A stretch of DNA of 64,000 nucleotides. Origin: Streptomyces sp. NBC_01016. Lineage in GTDB: Bacteria > Actinomycetota > Actinomycetes > Streptomycetales > Streptomycetaceae. The position numbers were made by a program, and so were the translations under genes. The notes beneath the pieces are model-generated. The model had not been told where the DNA came from. It saw only the letters and a program-made list of their open reading frames with translations, and did no database searches. The DNA lies in the NCBI RefSeq assembly GCF_026341035.1, contig NZ_JAPEOQ010000001.1, positions 4,278,001 through 4,342,000 of the forward strand. Reading direction: 5' to 3'. This document shows positions 36,480-45,447 of this stretch, one piece after another. Positions within the stretch are counted from its first letter, which is position 1; every line of letters starts with the position of its first letter.

Positions 36480-37886
36480 ATGCGCACCAGGACGCGGCGG
36501 TCGAAGGCGATCGCGGTCGGCGCCACGACAGCCTTGGGCATAGGACTGCTCACCGGCTGCGCGAGCAGCACAGGGCCGGGCACACCGGACCGTGAGATCA
36601 CCGTGTGGTCCCAGGAGAACCTCCCGGACCGCGTCGCGGCGACGCAGAAGATCATCGACGGCTTCGAGAAGAAGACCGGCGTCAAGGTGCATCTCGTCGG
36701 CGTCGACGAGGGGCAGATGCCCCAACTCATCATGTCCGCGGCGGCGTCCGGCCATCTGCCCGACGTGATCGGCGCCGCCCCCATGGGCCAGACCTGGCAG
36801 ATGTACAGCAACGGCCTGCTCAACACGGACATACCCCGGCAGATCGTCAAGAAGCTGGGGCGGGGAACGTTCGACAAGAACGCCCTCAAGCTCACCAGCG
36901 ACGGCAACGTCAGCCTCGGCGTCCCCTCCGACGCCTGGCTGCAGCTCCTCGTCTACCGCAAGGACGACTTCGCCAAGGCGGGCCTCGAGAAGCCGGACAC
37001 GTACAACAAGCTCGTCACGGCCGCCAAGAAGCTCACCACCAAGGGGCACGACGGCGTCTCCGCCGCCACCGACCCCTCGGACGTCTTCACCTCGCAGAGC
37101 TTCGAGAGCCTCGCGCTCGCGAACAACTGCCAGCTCGTCGACGGCCACGGCAAGGTCACCCTCGACTCCCCGCAGTGCGTCAAGGCGTTCCACACCTACG
37201 ACCAGCTGGCGCGCGAGTACGGAGCCCCCGGCACCCAGACCGTCGACTCGACGCGAGCCACCTACTTCGCGGGCCGCTCCTCGATGATGATCTGGTCCTC
37301 GTTCCTTCTCGACGAACTGGCGGGCCTGCGCAAGGACGCCCTGCCGAGCTGCCCGCAGTGCGAAGGCAAGGACAAGCAGTTCCTCGCCGACAACACCGGC
37401 ATCGTCACCGCGCTCAAGGGCGCGAAGGCGAGCAAGGCCGCGCAGTTCGGCGAGATCACGTCCTGGGTCACCACCAAGACCGCCGAGACGGACGCCTCCC
37501 GCGAGTTCATCGAGTACATGATGGGCAGCGGCTACGAGTCCTGGTTCGGACAGGCCCCCGAGGGCAAGATCCCGGTCCGCCGGGGCACCGCCGCGGAGCC
37601 CGAGAAGTACATGGCCGCCTGGCGGCACAGCAAGATCGGCGTCGGCGAGCGCAAGCCCCTCGACGAGGTCTACTCGCCGCAGGTCCTCGACCAACTGGCC
37701 GACGGCATCGGCGACTTGCGCCGCTGGGGCATCGAGCAGGGCGAGGGCGCACTGGTCGGCGCCACCAACGGCGAACTGCCGGTCCCGAAGGCCATCGGCG
37801 CCATGACCGCGGGCCAGACCTCACCCCGCGAGGCCTCGCGCGAGGCCGAGGAAGAGGTGGCCGCCCTGAAGAAGTCCCTGCAATAG
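36480..37886 (+). CDS. Sugar ABC transporter substrate-binding lipoprotein
   Basis: 468 residues from ATG 36480 (ATG 36468 also possible). Signal RTRRSKAIAVGATTALGIGL with lipobox LLTGC, then the family-1 solute-binding fold (EITVWSQENLPDRV, LPDVIGAAPMGQTWQMY). It captures a sugar or glycoside outside the membrane for the two permeases that follow. No ATPase is encoded here, so a shared MsiK-type ATPase encoded elsewhere is the likely energiser, as is usual in Streptomyces sugar importers. Its 3' end lies in a 26-bp tandem duplication. Confidence 0.93.
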   Translation: MRTRTRRSKAIAVGATTALGIGLLTGCASSTGPGTPDREITVWSQENLPDRVAATQKIIDGFEKKTGVKVHLVGVDEGQMPQLIMSAAASGHLPDVIGAAPMGQTWQMYSNGLLNTDIPRQIVKKLGRGTFDKNALKLTSDGNVSLGVPSDAWLQLLVYRKDDFAKAGLEKPDTYNKLVTAAKKLTTKGHDGVSAATDPSDVFTSQSFESLALANNCQLVDGHGKVTLDSPQCVKAFHTYDQLAREYGAPGTQTVDSTRATYFAGRSSMMIWSSFLLDELAGLRKDALPSCPQCEGKDKQFLADNTGIVTALKGAKASKAAQFGEITSWVTTKTAETDASREFIEYMMGSGYESWFGQAPEGKIPVRRGTAAEPEKYMAAWRHSKIGVGERKPLDEVYSPQVLDQLADGIGDLRRWGIEQGEGALVGATNGELPVPKAIGAMTAGQTSPREASREAEEEVAALKKSLQ

Positions 37887-37921
37887 CGGCCCGCCAGAAG
37901 TCCCTGCAGCAACGGCCCGCC
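37871..37921. repeat. 26-bp tandem duplication at a gene 3' end
   Basis: GAAGTCCCTGCA...CGGCCCGCC at 37871-37896 and 37897-37921. The first copy contains the TAG stop of the binding-protein gene; in the second the four stop-region bases read GCAA. Confidence 0.85.
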
Positions 37922-37970
37922 CCGGCCCTTCCTCGCCTTCCCTCGTGACCTTCTCGTCGAAAGCCTCCCC

Positions 37971-38993
37971 ATGACTACAGCCACCACCGGTGCGAAGCAG
38001 CGCACCAACCCGCCGGACGGATCACCGGCCCCGTCCGGCGGCCGCCGCCCCCGCAGGCCCATGACCGCGAGCCGCCGCACCAACCGGGCGGGCCTCGCCT
38101 TCGTCAGCCCCACCTTTTTCGTCGTCCTCGTCGTCGTGGTGCTGCCGATCCTGTGGACGGTGCTGCTCGCCTTCCAGCGCGCCAAGCTCGTCGACATCCA
38201 GGGCATGGGCCTGTTCGGCAACTGGAGCCTGCGCAACTTCTCGCAGGTCTTCGACTCCGCGGGCTTCTGGTCCAGCCTCGGCACCACGCTGCTCTACACC
38301 GTCGGCGCCACCTTCGGCTCCGTCGCCCTCGGCCTGATCGCCGCGCTCGCCCTGCGCAAGCCCTTCCGGGGGCGTGGCCTGCTGCGCGCCGCGATGCTGC
38401 TGCCGTACGTGGCGCCGGTCGTGGCCGTCGCGTTCGTGTGGGAGGTCGCGCTCAGCCCGCAGTACGGCATCGTCAACGAGTGGGGCCAGAAGCTCTTCGG
38501 CTGGGACGACCCCATCGCGTTCCTGTCCACGCGCGAGTACGAAGTCCACCTGCTCGGCCTGCACTTCGACATCCCGCTGGCTCTGCTCACGGTGATCGCC
38601 TTCGAGTGCTGGCGCTACTTCCCGTTCGCCTTCCTCTTCATCCTCGCCCGCCTCCAGGCGGTCCCGGACGGCCTGGAGGAAGCCGCGAAGGTCGATGGCG
38701 CCACGCCCACCCAGCGCTTCCGGCACGTCATGCTGCCGCAGCTGATGCCGGTGATCGCGCTGCTCTGCGTACTGCGCTTCATCATGACGTTCAACAAGTT
38801 CGACGACGTGTACCTGCTGACCGGCGGCGGAGCCGGCACCGACGTCGCGGCCGTGCGCGTCTACGACTTCCTGACCTCGCGCTACGACGTCGGCGCGGCG
38901 GCCGCCCAGGCCCTCGTCCTGGCCGTCGCCCTCATGGTCCTGCTGGGCCTGTACTTCAAGTTCTTCGGCAACAAGGTCCAGGAGGAGTCGTGA
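37971..38993 (+). CDS. Sugar ABC transporter permease (MalF type)
   Basis: 340 residues; ATG 37971. Basic Pro-rich N-terminus of about 45 residues, six membrane helices, and the EAA loop (EEAAKVDGATPTQRFRHVMLP) that docks the ATPase. Forms a heterodimer with the next permease; the stop overlaps the next start (GTGA). Confidence 0.93.
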   Translation: MTTATTGAKQRTNPPDGSPAPSGGRRPRRPMTASRRTNRAGLAFVSPTFFVVLVVVVLPILWTVLLAFQRAKLVDIQGMGLFGNWSLRNFSQVFDSAGFWSSLGTTLLYTVGATFGSVALGLIAALALRKPFRGRGLLRAAMLLPYVAPVVAVAFVWEVALSPQYGIVNEWGQKLFGWDDPIAFLSTREYEVHLLGLHFDIPLALLTVIAFECWRYFPFAFLFILARLQAVPDGLEEAAKVDGATPTQRFRHVMLPQLMPVIALLCVLRFIMTFNKFDDVYLLTGGGAGTDVAAVRVYDFLTSRYDVGAAAAQALVLAVALMVLLGLYFKFFGNKVQEES

Positions 38994-39892
38994 CCAGTAC
39001 CAGTACGCGTACCGGTAGGCCGGCCATGACGCGCGCCCAGTTCGAGGAGCGGTTCTTCGGCGTCGCACGCTGGGTGGTCATCGCGTTCCTCGCGCTGATC
39101 ACGATCGTGCCCTTCTACTACATGCTGCTGCTGTCGGTGAAGCCGATCGACGCACTGCTCCTCGACCCCGGGTCCCTGTGGGTCTCGGCCAAGCAGTTCA
39201 CCCTCGACACGTACACCGAGGTGCTGCGCTCCACCGACGACGGCGGCCAGGGCTTCCTCCAACTCCTGAAGAACTCCGCCCTGGTGTCCCTCGGCACGGT
39301 CGCCCTGACCCTGCTCGCGGCCGTCCCCGGCGCGTACGCCATCAGCCGCCTGAAGTTCTTCGGCAACCGCCAGGTCAGCGCGCTGTTCCTCGCGGTCTAC
39401 ATGTTCCCGTCGACGCTGCTCGCGGTGCCGCTGTTCGTGATGTTCGCGAAGATCGGCCTGTCGTCGAGCCTCGTGGGCCTGGCGATCGTGTACGTGGCGC
39501 AGACGGTCCCGGTCGCGATCTACATGCTCAAGAACTACCTGGTCACCATCCCGTACTCGATCGAGGAGGCGGCGGCGCTCGACGGCTGCAGCCGCCTGCA
39601 GACGGTCCGCAAGGTCATCCTCCCGCTGGCCCTCCCGTCCCTCATGGCGACCGGCCTCTACGTGCTGATGATCGCGTGGAACGAATTCCTCTTCGCGCTC
39701 CTCTTCCTGGCCGCCGACCCCGGCAAGTGGACGGTGTCGCTCGGCCTCGCCCAGCTGTCGAACGGCATCGAGGTGTCCAAGACGGTGCTCATGGCCGGGT
39801 CCGTGGTCCTGACGATCCCCGTGGTAATCCTGTTCTTCGCCGCGGAACGCCTGCTGACCGAGGGTCTGACCGCCGGCGCGGACAAGAGCTGA
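38990..39892 (+). CDS. Sugar ABC transporter permease (MalG type)
   Basis: 300 residues; GTG 38990 after GGAGGAG. Six helices and EAA loop EEAAALDGCSRLQTVRKVILP. C-terminal half of the importer pair for the binding protein at 36480. Confidence 0.93.
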   Translation: MTSTSTRTGRPAMTRAQFEERFFGVARWVVIAFLALITIVPFYYMLLLSVKPIDALLLDPGSLWVSAKQFTLDTYTEVLRSTDDGGQGFLQLLKNSALVSLGTVALTLLAAVPGAYAISRLKFFGNRQVSALFLAVYMFPSTLLAVPLFVMFAKIGLSSSLVGLAIVYVAQTVPVAIYMLKNYLVTIPYSIEEAAALDGCSRLQTVRKVILPLALPSLMATGLYVLMIAWNEFLFALLFLAADPGKWTVSLGLAQLSNGIEVSKTVLMAGSVVLTIPVVILFFAAERLLTEGLTAGADKS

Positions 39893-39931
39893 CCGGGGGG
39901 AACGACCCGGGTGAACAGGGGGAAGAAGACG

Positions 39932-41188
39932 ATGAGCACGCCCAGCGCCACGAGCGCGGGCCGGCTGCTGCAGCTGATCCGCGGCGGCCAGGCCAATACC
40001 CGCGCCGACCTGCAACGCGCGACCGGCATGTCCCGCTCCACGGTGGGGCTCCGCCTCGACGAACTCGACCGGGCGGGCTGGCTGCGCCAGGACACCGGCA
40101 CGTCCACCGGCGGGCGGCCCTCGCACCGCATCGTCTTCGACCCCGGCCACGCCGCCGTCCTCGCGGTGGACCTGGAGACCCGGTACGCGCGCGTGGCCGT
40201 GCTCGACCTCGGGGGCACGGTCCTCGCGGAGCGGACCGTCGACCTCGACATCGGCGACGGCCCCGACCGCGTGCTCGACGGCCTGGCCCGCTGTTTCCCG
40301 GAGCTGCTCGCCACCTCAGGCACCCCGGCCGAGCGGGTCTGCGGCATCGGCCTGTCGGTCCCCGGCCCGGTGGACTGGGAGACGGGACAGGTCGTCCAGC
40401 CGCCGATCATGCCGGGCTGGGACCGCTTCCCGATCAGGGAACGCATGCAGGAGGCGTACGCCGAGCATGTCGGCGCCTCGATGGAGGACACGACGGGCGG
40501 CCGGCCGATCCCGGTCTTCGTCGACAACGACGCCAACCTGATGGCCCTGGCCGAGCAGCAAGCGGGCCACCCCGACTGCTCGGCCTTCGTCCTCATCAAG
40601 GTCTCCACCGGCATCGGCGCGGGCGTCGTCGTCAACAACGAGATCTTCCGCGGCATCGACGGCGGCGCGGGCGACATCGGCCACATCCGTCTCCACGACA
40701 AGCCCGACGCCCTGTGCATGTGCGGGTCCTACGGCTGCCTGGCGGCGGTGGCGAGCGGCCGCGCGCTCGCCAAGGACCTCTCCAACCAGGGCATGGAGGT
40801 GTCCACCGGTACCGACGTCAAGGCACTCCTTGAACAGGGGAACCCCGACGCGGTCCGCCTCGCCCGGGCGGCGGGACAGCGCGCCGGCGAGGTCCTGGTC
40901 ACGGTCGTGACCCTCCTCAACCCCGGCGTCCTGATGCTCGCCGGCGACCTGGCGGGCATCCCCTTCCTCACCGGCGTGCGCGAACTCCTCTACCAGCGCG
41001 CGATGCCCCGCACCACCGCCCACCTCGACGTCGTCACCTCCCGACTCGGCGACCACGCGGGCCTGATCGGCGCGGCGGCGATGGTCGTCGACGTCCTCTA
41101 CGCCCCCGAACGCGCGGACGCCCGCCTGCGCGCGCTTGCCGAATCCGAATCCAGTGCCGCCGCGCAAGAACCGCAAGGAACCTCGTGA
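39932..41188 (+). CDS. ROK-family transcriptional repressor
   Basis: 418 residues from ATG 39932 (GGGGGAAG 6 bases upstream; GTG 39911 is an alternative). N-terminal MarR-like winged helix (NTRADLQRATGMSRSTVGLRL), then the ROK sugar-kinase fold: VDLETRYARVAV, VDNDANLMALAEQ, STGIGAGVVV and GDIGHIRL. The zinc motif C-x-C-x4-C (ALCMCGSYGCLAAV) is present. It likely senses a sugar or sugar phosphate and controls this cluster, acting at the divergent 36350-36479 region. Cotranscribed with the importer and coupled to the next gene (GTGA). Confidence 0.92.
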   Translation: MSTPSATSAGRLLQLIRGGQANTRADLQRATGMSRSTVGLRLDELDRAGWLRQDTGTSTGGRPSHRIVFDPGHAAVLAVDLETRYARVAVLDLGGTVLAERTVDLDIGDGPDRVLDGLARCFPELLATSGTPAERVCGIGLSVPGPVDWETGQVVQPPIMPGWDRFPIRERMQEAYAEHVGASMEDTTGGRPIPVFVDNDANLMALAEQQAGHPDCSAFVLIKVSTGIGAGVVVNNEIFRGIDGGAGDIGHIRLHDKPDALCMCGSYGCLAAVASGRALAKDLSNQGMEVSTGTDVKALLEQGNPDAVRLARAAGQRAGEVLVTVVTLLNPGVLMLAGDLAGIPFLTGVRELLYQRAMPRTTAHLDVVTSRLGDHAGLIGAAAMVVDVLYAPERADARLRALAESESSAAAQEPQGTS

Positions 41189-42081
41189 CAGACAACGCCG
41201 CATGGCCCCACGACCCCGTCCGGGTCGCACTCGTCGGCGCCGGTCCCTGGGCCCGCACCATGCACGCCCGCATGCTCGCCGCGGGCCCCGAGACCCGGCT
41301 CACCGCCGTCTGGGCCCGCCGCACGGACGCGGCCCGCGCGACGGCCGAACCCTATGGCGCGGCGGTGGCGGGAAGCTTCGACGAACTCCTCGACACCTGC
41401 GAGGCGGTCGCCTTCGCCGTACCGCCGTCCGTGCAGGCGGAGTTGGCGCCGAGGGCGGCCAAGGCCAGCAAGGCGCTGCTGCTGGAGAAGCCCCTCGCCC
41501 TGGACCTTGCATCGGCCGAACGCATGGTGGACGCCATCGACGAAGCGGGTGTGGTCTCCCAGCTCGTCCTGACGAAGCGCTACCACCCGACGACACGCGC
41601 TTTCATCGAGCAGGCGCAGGGGATGTCGGTGACGGGCGCCCGCTCCTGCTACCTCCACGGAGCCTTCCTGGGCGGCGACTTCGCCACGTCCTGGCGCCTG
41701 GAACACGGCGCCCTCTACGACCTGGGCCCGCACCTCCTCGACCTCCTCGACGCGGCGGTGGGCCCGATCGCCTCCATCCGCGCCACCGGCGACTCCCGCC
41801 GCTGGCTGGAACTGACCTGCGAACACGAGAACGGCGCGGTGAGCCAGGCGTCCCTGTCCGGCAGCGTCGCGCGTGACCGCGCCCTCACCCGAGTCGAACT
41901 CTTCGGCCCGGGCCCCGAGTTGACCTACGACACGGCCGAGATCGACCACGAGGAGTGCTGGCCGATCCTGCGACGGGAGTTCGCGGAGGCCGTTCGGCTG
42001 GGACGGTCCAGCGAACTGAACGCGCAAAGGGGTCTCTACCTACAGCGCTTGCTGGCAAATTCAAGCCCCTCCGGCGATTGA
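41185..42081 (+). CDS. Gfo/Idh/MocA-family oxidoreductase
   Basis: 298 residues; GTG 41185 overlaps the ROK stop. NAD(P)-binding motif VALVGAGPWARTMHARML and LLEKPLAL, the catalytic Lys motif. The C-terminal substrate domain includes YLHGAFLGGDFATSWRLEHG and ALYDLGPHLLDLL (conserved Asp/His). Shorter than the usual 330-390 residues. It probably oxidises a sugar or cyclitol derived from the imported glycoside. The last codons (SSPSGD) and the stop lie within the start of a dispersed repeat, so the original C-terminus may have been replaced. Confidence 0.88.
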   Translation: MTDNAAWPHDPVRVALVGAGPWARTMHARMLAAGPETRLTAVWARRTDAARATAEPYGAAVAGSFDELLDTCEAVAFAVPPSVQAELAPRAAKASKALLLEKPLALDLASAERMVDAIDEAGVVSQLVLTKRYHPTTRAFIEQAQGMSVTGARSCYLHGAFLGGDFATSWRLEHGALYDLGPHLLDLLDAAVGPIASIRATGDSRRWLELTCEHENGAVSQASLSGSVARDRALTRVELFGPGPELTYDTAEIDHEECWPILRREFAEAVRLGRSSELNAQRGLYLQRLLANSSPSGD

Positions 42082-42108
42082 GGAGCGGGGCCCGGGGCGG
42101 AGCCCCGT
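42062..42108. repeat. Streptomycete downstream repeat with terminator hairpin
   Basis: AAGCCCCTCCGGCGATTGAGGAGCGGGGC followed by CCGGGGCGGAGCCCCG. The first part matches the last unit of the array at 28308. The second forms a GGGGC/GCCCC hairpin. It spans the stop of the plus-strand oxidoreductase and faces the minus-strand Asp-box gene ending at 42130, so it can serve both. Confidence 0.75.
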
Positions 42109-42129
42109 GACCGCAACCCCGGGCGGCCG

Positions 42130-43218
42130 TCACCCCACAACAGCCGCCCGCACACACAACACATCCGGCAGATGCGACGCCACCCGCTTCCAGGTGTCGC
42201 CGTCGTCCGGGGACGCGTACACCTCGCCGTTGCGGTTGCCGAAGTAGACGCCCGCCGGGTCGTTGTCGTCCGTGCACAGGGCGTCGCGCAGGACCGTGCC
42301 GTAGTGGTCGTCCGACGGGAGGCCGTGGGTGAGGGGTTCCCAGGTGGTGCCGGCGTCCTGGGTGCGGTAGACGCGACAGCGGTGGTCGGCGGGGACGCGG
42401 TCGATGTCCGCCGTGATGGGGAAGATGTACGCCGTGTCGCCCCGGTGCGGGTGCGCGGCCGCGGCGAAGCCGAAGGTCGAAGGGAGGCCCTCGCCGATGT
42501 CGAGCCACTTTCCGCCGCCGTCGTCGCTGCGGTACACGCCCCAGTGGTTCTGGAGGTAGAGGCGGTCGGGGTCGACGGCGTCCCGCGTCACCTTGTGCAC
42601 GCACTGGCCGAACTCGGGGTTCGGGTCGGGGAGGAAGGCCGCGGCCACTCCGTTGTTCGCCGGGTCCCAGCTCGCGCCGCCGTCCGTCGTACGGAAGACG
42701 CCCGCCGTGGACACCGCCACCGTCACCGCACCGGGGTCCCGCTCGTCCGTCAGGATCGTGTGCAGGCCCTCTCCGCCGCCGCCCGGCACCCACTGCGAAC
42801 GTGTGGGGTGCTCCCACAGGGGGCGGCACAGCTCGAACGTCTCGCCCCGGTCCTCCGAGCGGTACAACGCCGCCGGTTCCGTGCCCGCGTACACCACGTC
42901 CGGCTCCGAGGCCGACGGGTGCAGCTGCCACACCCGCTCCAGCGAAGTCCCGGTGAAATCGGGGAACTTGACGGCGGGCGCGGGCGGCTCGGTCCAGGTG
43001 CGGCCCAGGTCGTCCGAGTGGAAGACGGACGGTCCGAAGTGTGTGCTGTCGCCGCCCGCGAGGAGCCGTGGTCGCTCCCCGCGGGTGTCGATGGCGACCG
43101 AGTACATCGCCTGTGCGTTGAAGTACGGGCTCTCGTCGAACTCGAACGGGCCGCCGTCGCGCTTGCGGCCCAGAAAGAGGCCCTTGCGGGTGCCCACTGC
43201 CAGCAGTACGTCAGTCAT
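42130..43218 (-). CDS. Asp-box (BNR/sialidase-like) beta-propeller protein
   Basis: 362 residues from ATG 43218 (GGAGG 7 bases upstream). At least six Asp boxes of the S-x-D-x-G-x-T-W type are visible: SDDLGRTW, SEDRGETF, TTDGGASW, SDDGGGKW, TQDAGTTW and SPDDGDTW. No signal peptide and no sialidase Arg triad or FRIP motif, so it is not a secreted sialidase. Such intracellular propellers are poorly characterised, and glycosidase or scaffolding roles are both possible. Upstream 43219-43331 is a 113-base gap containing the duplication at the end of the ATPase gene. Confidence 0.8.
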   Translation of the reverse strand: MTDVLLAVGTRKGLFLGRKRDGGPFEFDESPYFNAQAMYSVAIDTRGERPRLLAGGDSTHFGPSVFHSDDLGRTWTEPPAPAVKFPDFTGTSLERVWQLHPSASEPDVVYAGTEPAALYRSEDRGETFELCRPLWEHPTRSQWVPGGGGEGLHTILTDERDPGAVTVAVSTAGVFRTTDGGASWDPANNGVAAAFLPDPNPEFGQCVHKVTRDAVDPDRLYLQNHWGVYRSDDGGGKWLDIGEGLPSTFGFAAAAHPHRGDTAYIFPITADIDRVPADHRCRVYRTQDAGTTWEPLTHGLPSDDHYGTVLRDALCTDDNDPAGVYFGNRNGEVYASPDDGDTWKRVASHLPDVLCVRAAVVG

Positions 43219-43307
43219 GCCGAACCTCCGAAACGTCGTTGTCTCCAGGTATCGGTCAGTCTGCACCCCGCCACTGACAATGGCCCCGTACCGGACATTG
43301 CCGCAGG

Positions 43308-43355
43308 TCAGGCCGGTGTCGGCACCGCCAGTCAAGCCGGCGAAGGCACCGCCAG
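43308..43355. repeat. 24-bp tandem duplication carrying a stop codon
   Basis: Two copies (43332-43355 and 43308-43331), 20 of 24 bases identical. On the minus strand each encodes LAVP(S/T)PA plus TGA. The first TGA ends the ABC ATPase; the second copy is a relic beyond the stop. Confidence 0.85.
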
Positions 43356-45371
43356 CGGGAAGTGGCACGCGACCCGGTGGCCCGCCGAGTTCGGTGTCGA
43401 CTCCGGCGGCTCCGTCGTCGCGCAGACGTCCTGCGCGATCGGGCAGCGCGTACGGAACCGGCAGCCCGACGGGGGCTTCGCCGCCGACGGCGTCTCGCCC
43501 GTCAGCGGGGACCCGGAGGCGGCGGTCGCCTCGGGGTCCGGCACGTTCACCGTGTCGAGCAGGCCGCGTGTGTAGGGGTGGAGCGGGTGCGAGTAGACCT
43601 GCTCGGCGGGGCCCACCTCCACCAGCTTGCCCAGGTACATCACGCCGACCGTGTCCGCGAGGTAGCGGACCACCGCGAGGTCGTGCGAGATGAAGAGGTA
43701 GGTGAGGCCGCGTTCGCGCTGAAGCTCCCGCATCAGGTTCAGGATCTGCGCCTGGACCGACACGTCGAGCGCGGACACCGGTTCGTCCGCCACCACCAGG
43801 TCGGGGGAGAGCGTCAACGCCCGTGCGAGGCCCAGGCGTTGGCGCTGGCCGCCGGAGAACTCGTGCGGGTAGCGGTGCACCGCGCCGCGCGGCAGGCCCA
43901 CCGCGTCGAGGAGTTCGCCGATCAGCTTCTCCTGTTCGGCCTTGTCGCCGACGCCCTGGATGACGAGCGGCTCGCGCAGGATCTCGCCGACCCGCATCCG
44001 CGGGTCCATCGCCGCCGTCGAGTCCTGGAACATCAGCTGGACGTCGCGGCGGTGCGCCCGGCGTTCCGAGCGCGACAGCGAAGCGCGGTCCCGGCCCTCG
44101 AACCGTACGGAACCCGCCGTCGGCTCCTCCAGGCCCGCCACGATCCGGCCGAGCGTCGTCTTGCCGCAGCCCGACTCGCCGACCATGCCGAACGTCTCGC
44201 CCTTGCGGATGCTCAGCGACACCCCGCCGACCGCGCTCACCGTGCCCTTGCTGCGCGAGAACGGGCCGCCCTTGAGCGGGAACTCCTTGACCAGCGCGTC
44301 GAGTTCGACCAGTACATCGGAGGTGGGTGCGTCCTGCGCAGGGATCGGCGCGGGTGTCACCACCTCGTCCGGGGAGGCGGCGTCCGCCGCCGTCGGCACC
44401 GGGTGGAAGCACGCGAACCGGTGCTCCGCGCCCTGCACCTCGTCCTCCTCCAGGAACGGCTCGAGGGTTCGGCAGTCGTCCGTCGCGAACAGGCAGCGCG
44501 GCGCGAACCGGCACCCCGTGGGCCGCACCGTCAGGCTCGGCGGCAGGCCGGGGATGGTGTGCAGCTCCGTCTCGTTGTCCGCCGCGCGCTCGGGCAGCGC
44601 CGCGAACAGCGCCTCCGTGTAGCGGTGCCGGGGGCGGGCGAACAGGCCGCGTACATCGGACTGCTCCGCCACCTGACCCGCGTACATCACGGCCACCCGG
44701 TCGACCCGGTTCGCGATGACGCCGAGGTCGTGCGTGACCAGGATCATCGCCATGCCGAGCCGCTCGCGCAGATCGTCGATGAGCTCCAGGATCTGGTGCT
44801 GCGTCGTCACGTCGAGCGCCGTCGTCGGCTCGTCCGCGATCAGCAGCTTCGGCTCGCAGACCAGCGCCATGGCGATGGCCACGCGCTGGCGCATGCCGCC
44901 GGACAGCTGGTGCGGATACGCCTTCATCCGCTCGGCCGGCTGCGGCATGCCGACGAGCCGCAGCGTCTCCTCGGCGCGCGCCCACGCCTCCTTCTTGGAC
45001 ACGTCCCGGTGCAGCAGCAGCGGCTCCGCGACCTGCGCGCCGATCGTCATCGTCGGGTTCAGGGAGGTCAGCGGGTCCTGGAACACCATGCCGATGGTGT
45101 TGCCGCGCACGTCCTGGAGGACCGGCGCGGGCGCCGTCGCCAGGTCCTGCCCGTCGAACATGATGCGTCCGCCGGTCACCTCGCCGCCGGACGGCAGCAG
45201 ACCGAGGACGCTGAGCGCCGTCATGGTCTTTCCGCAGCCGGACTCGCCGACGATGCCGAGTGCGTCGCCCGGCGCCAGTTCGAGCGAGACGCCGTCGAGG
45301 GCGTGGACGGTGCGGTCGCGCGTGGAGATGTCGACGCGCAGGTCGTCGATCCTGAGCAGAGGCTCGGTCAT
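43332..45371 (-). CDS. Fused oligopeptide/dipeptide ABC ATPase (DppD-DppF type)
   Basis: 679 residues, two ABC ATPases in one chain. First half: Walker A GIVGESGCGKT, signature LSGGMRQRVAIA, Walker B LLIADEPTTAL and the OppD C-terminal Cys-rich GCRFAPRCLF motif. Second half from about 375: Walker A GMVGESGCGKTT, signature FSGGQRQRLGLA, Walker B LVVADEPVSAL and a second GCRFRTRCPI motif. Each half keeps the peptide-transporter C-terminal Cys domain, which can hold an iron-sulfur cluster. It energises uptake through the permeases at 45448 and 46350. The usual layout is two genes; here they are fused by a Pro/Ala-rich linker. Confidence 0.95.
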   Translation of the reverse strand: MTEPLLRIDDLRVDISTRDRTVHALDGVSLELAPGDALGIVGESGCGKTMTALSVLGLLPSGGEVTGGRIMFDGQDLATAPAPVLQDVRGNTIGMVFQDPLTSLNPTMTIGAQVAEPLLLHRDVSKKEAWARAEETLRLVGMPQPAERMKAYPHQLSGGMRQRVAIAMALVCEPKLLIADEPTTALDVTTQHQILELIDDLRERLGMAMILVTHDLGVIANRVDRVAVMYAGQVAEQSDVRGLFARPRHRYTEALFAALPERAADNETELHTIPGLPPSLTVRPTGCRFAPRCLFATDDCRTLEPFLEEDEVQGAEHRFACFHPVPTAADAASPDEVVTPAPIPAQDAPTSDVLVELDALVKEFPLKGGPFSRSKGTVSAVGGVSLSIRKGETFGMVGESGCGKTTLGRIVAGLEEPTAGSVRFEGRDRASLSRSERRAHRRDVQLMFQDSTAAMDPRMRVGEILREPLVIQGVGDKAEQEKLIGELLDAVGLPRGAVHRYPHEFSGGQRQRLGLARALTLSPDLVVADEPVSALDVSVQAQILNLMRELQRERGLTYLFISHDLAVVRYLADTVGVMYLGKLVEVGPAEQVYSHPLHPYTRGLLDTVNVPDPEATAASGSPLTGETPSAAKPPSGCRFRTRCPIAQDVCATTEPPESTPNSAGHRVACHFPLAVPSPA

Positions 45372-45411
45372 GTCAGCTTTCCTAGATCCCTTGCGTTGCC
45401 TGATCCCACGT

Positions 45412-45433
45412 GACCGCTGGTCGCGCAGCGGTC
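45412..45433. terminator. Intercistronic hairpin
   Basis: GACCGCTG-N6-CAGCGGTC, perfect 8-bp arms, in the 76-base gap between the permease gene ending at 45448 and the ATPase gene. Probably an attenuator or processing site lowering ATPase expression relative to the binding protein. Confidence 0.45.
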
Positions 45434-45447
45434 CTCCGACGTGAGCG

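Noticed and set aside
34401..37694. A 1097-codon open frame on the minus strand
   Set aside because: Only 34401-35201 is a real gene (isomerase). The rest is antisense to the dehydrogenase and binding protein and has Arg/Pro/Gly-rich shadow composition.
42130..43218. Calling the Asp-box protein a sialidase
   Set aside because: It lacks a signal peptide, the FRIP motif and the Arg triad; Asp boxes alone only indicate a propeller fold.
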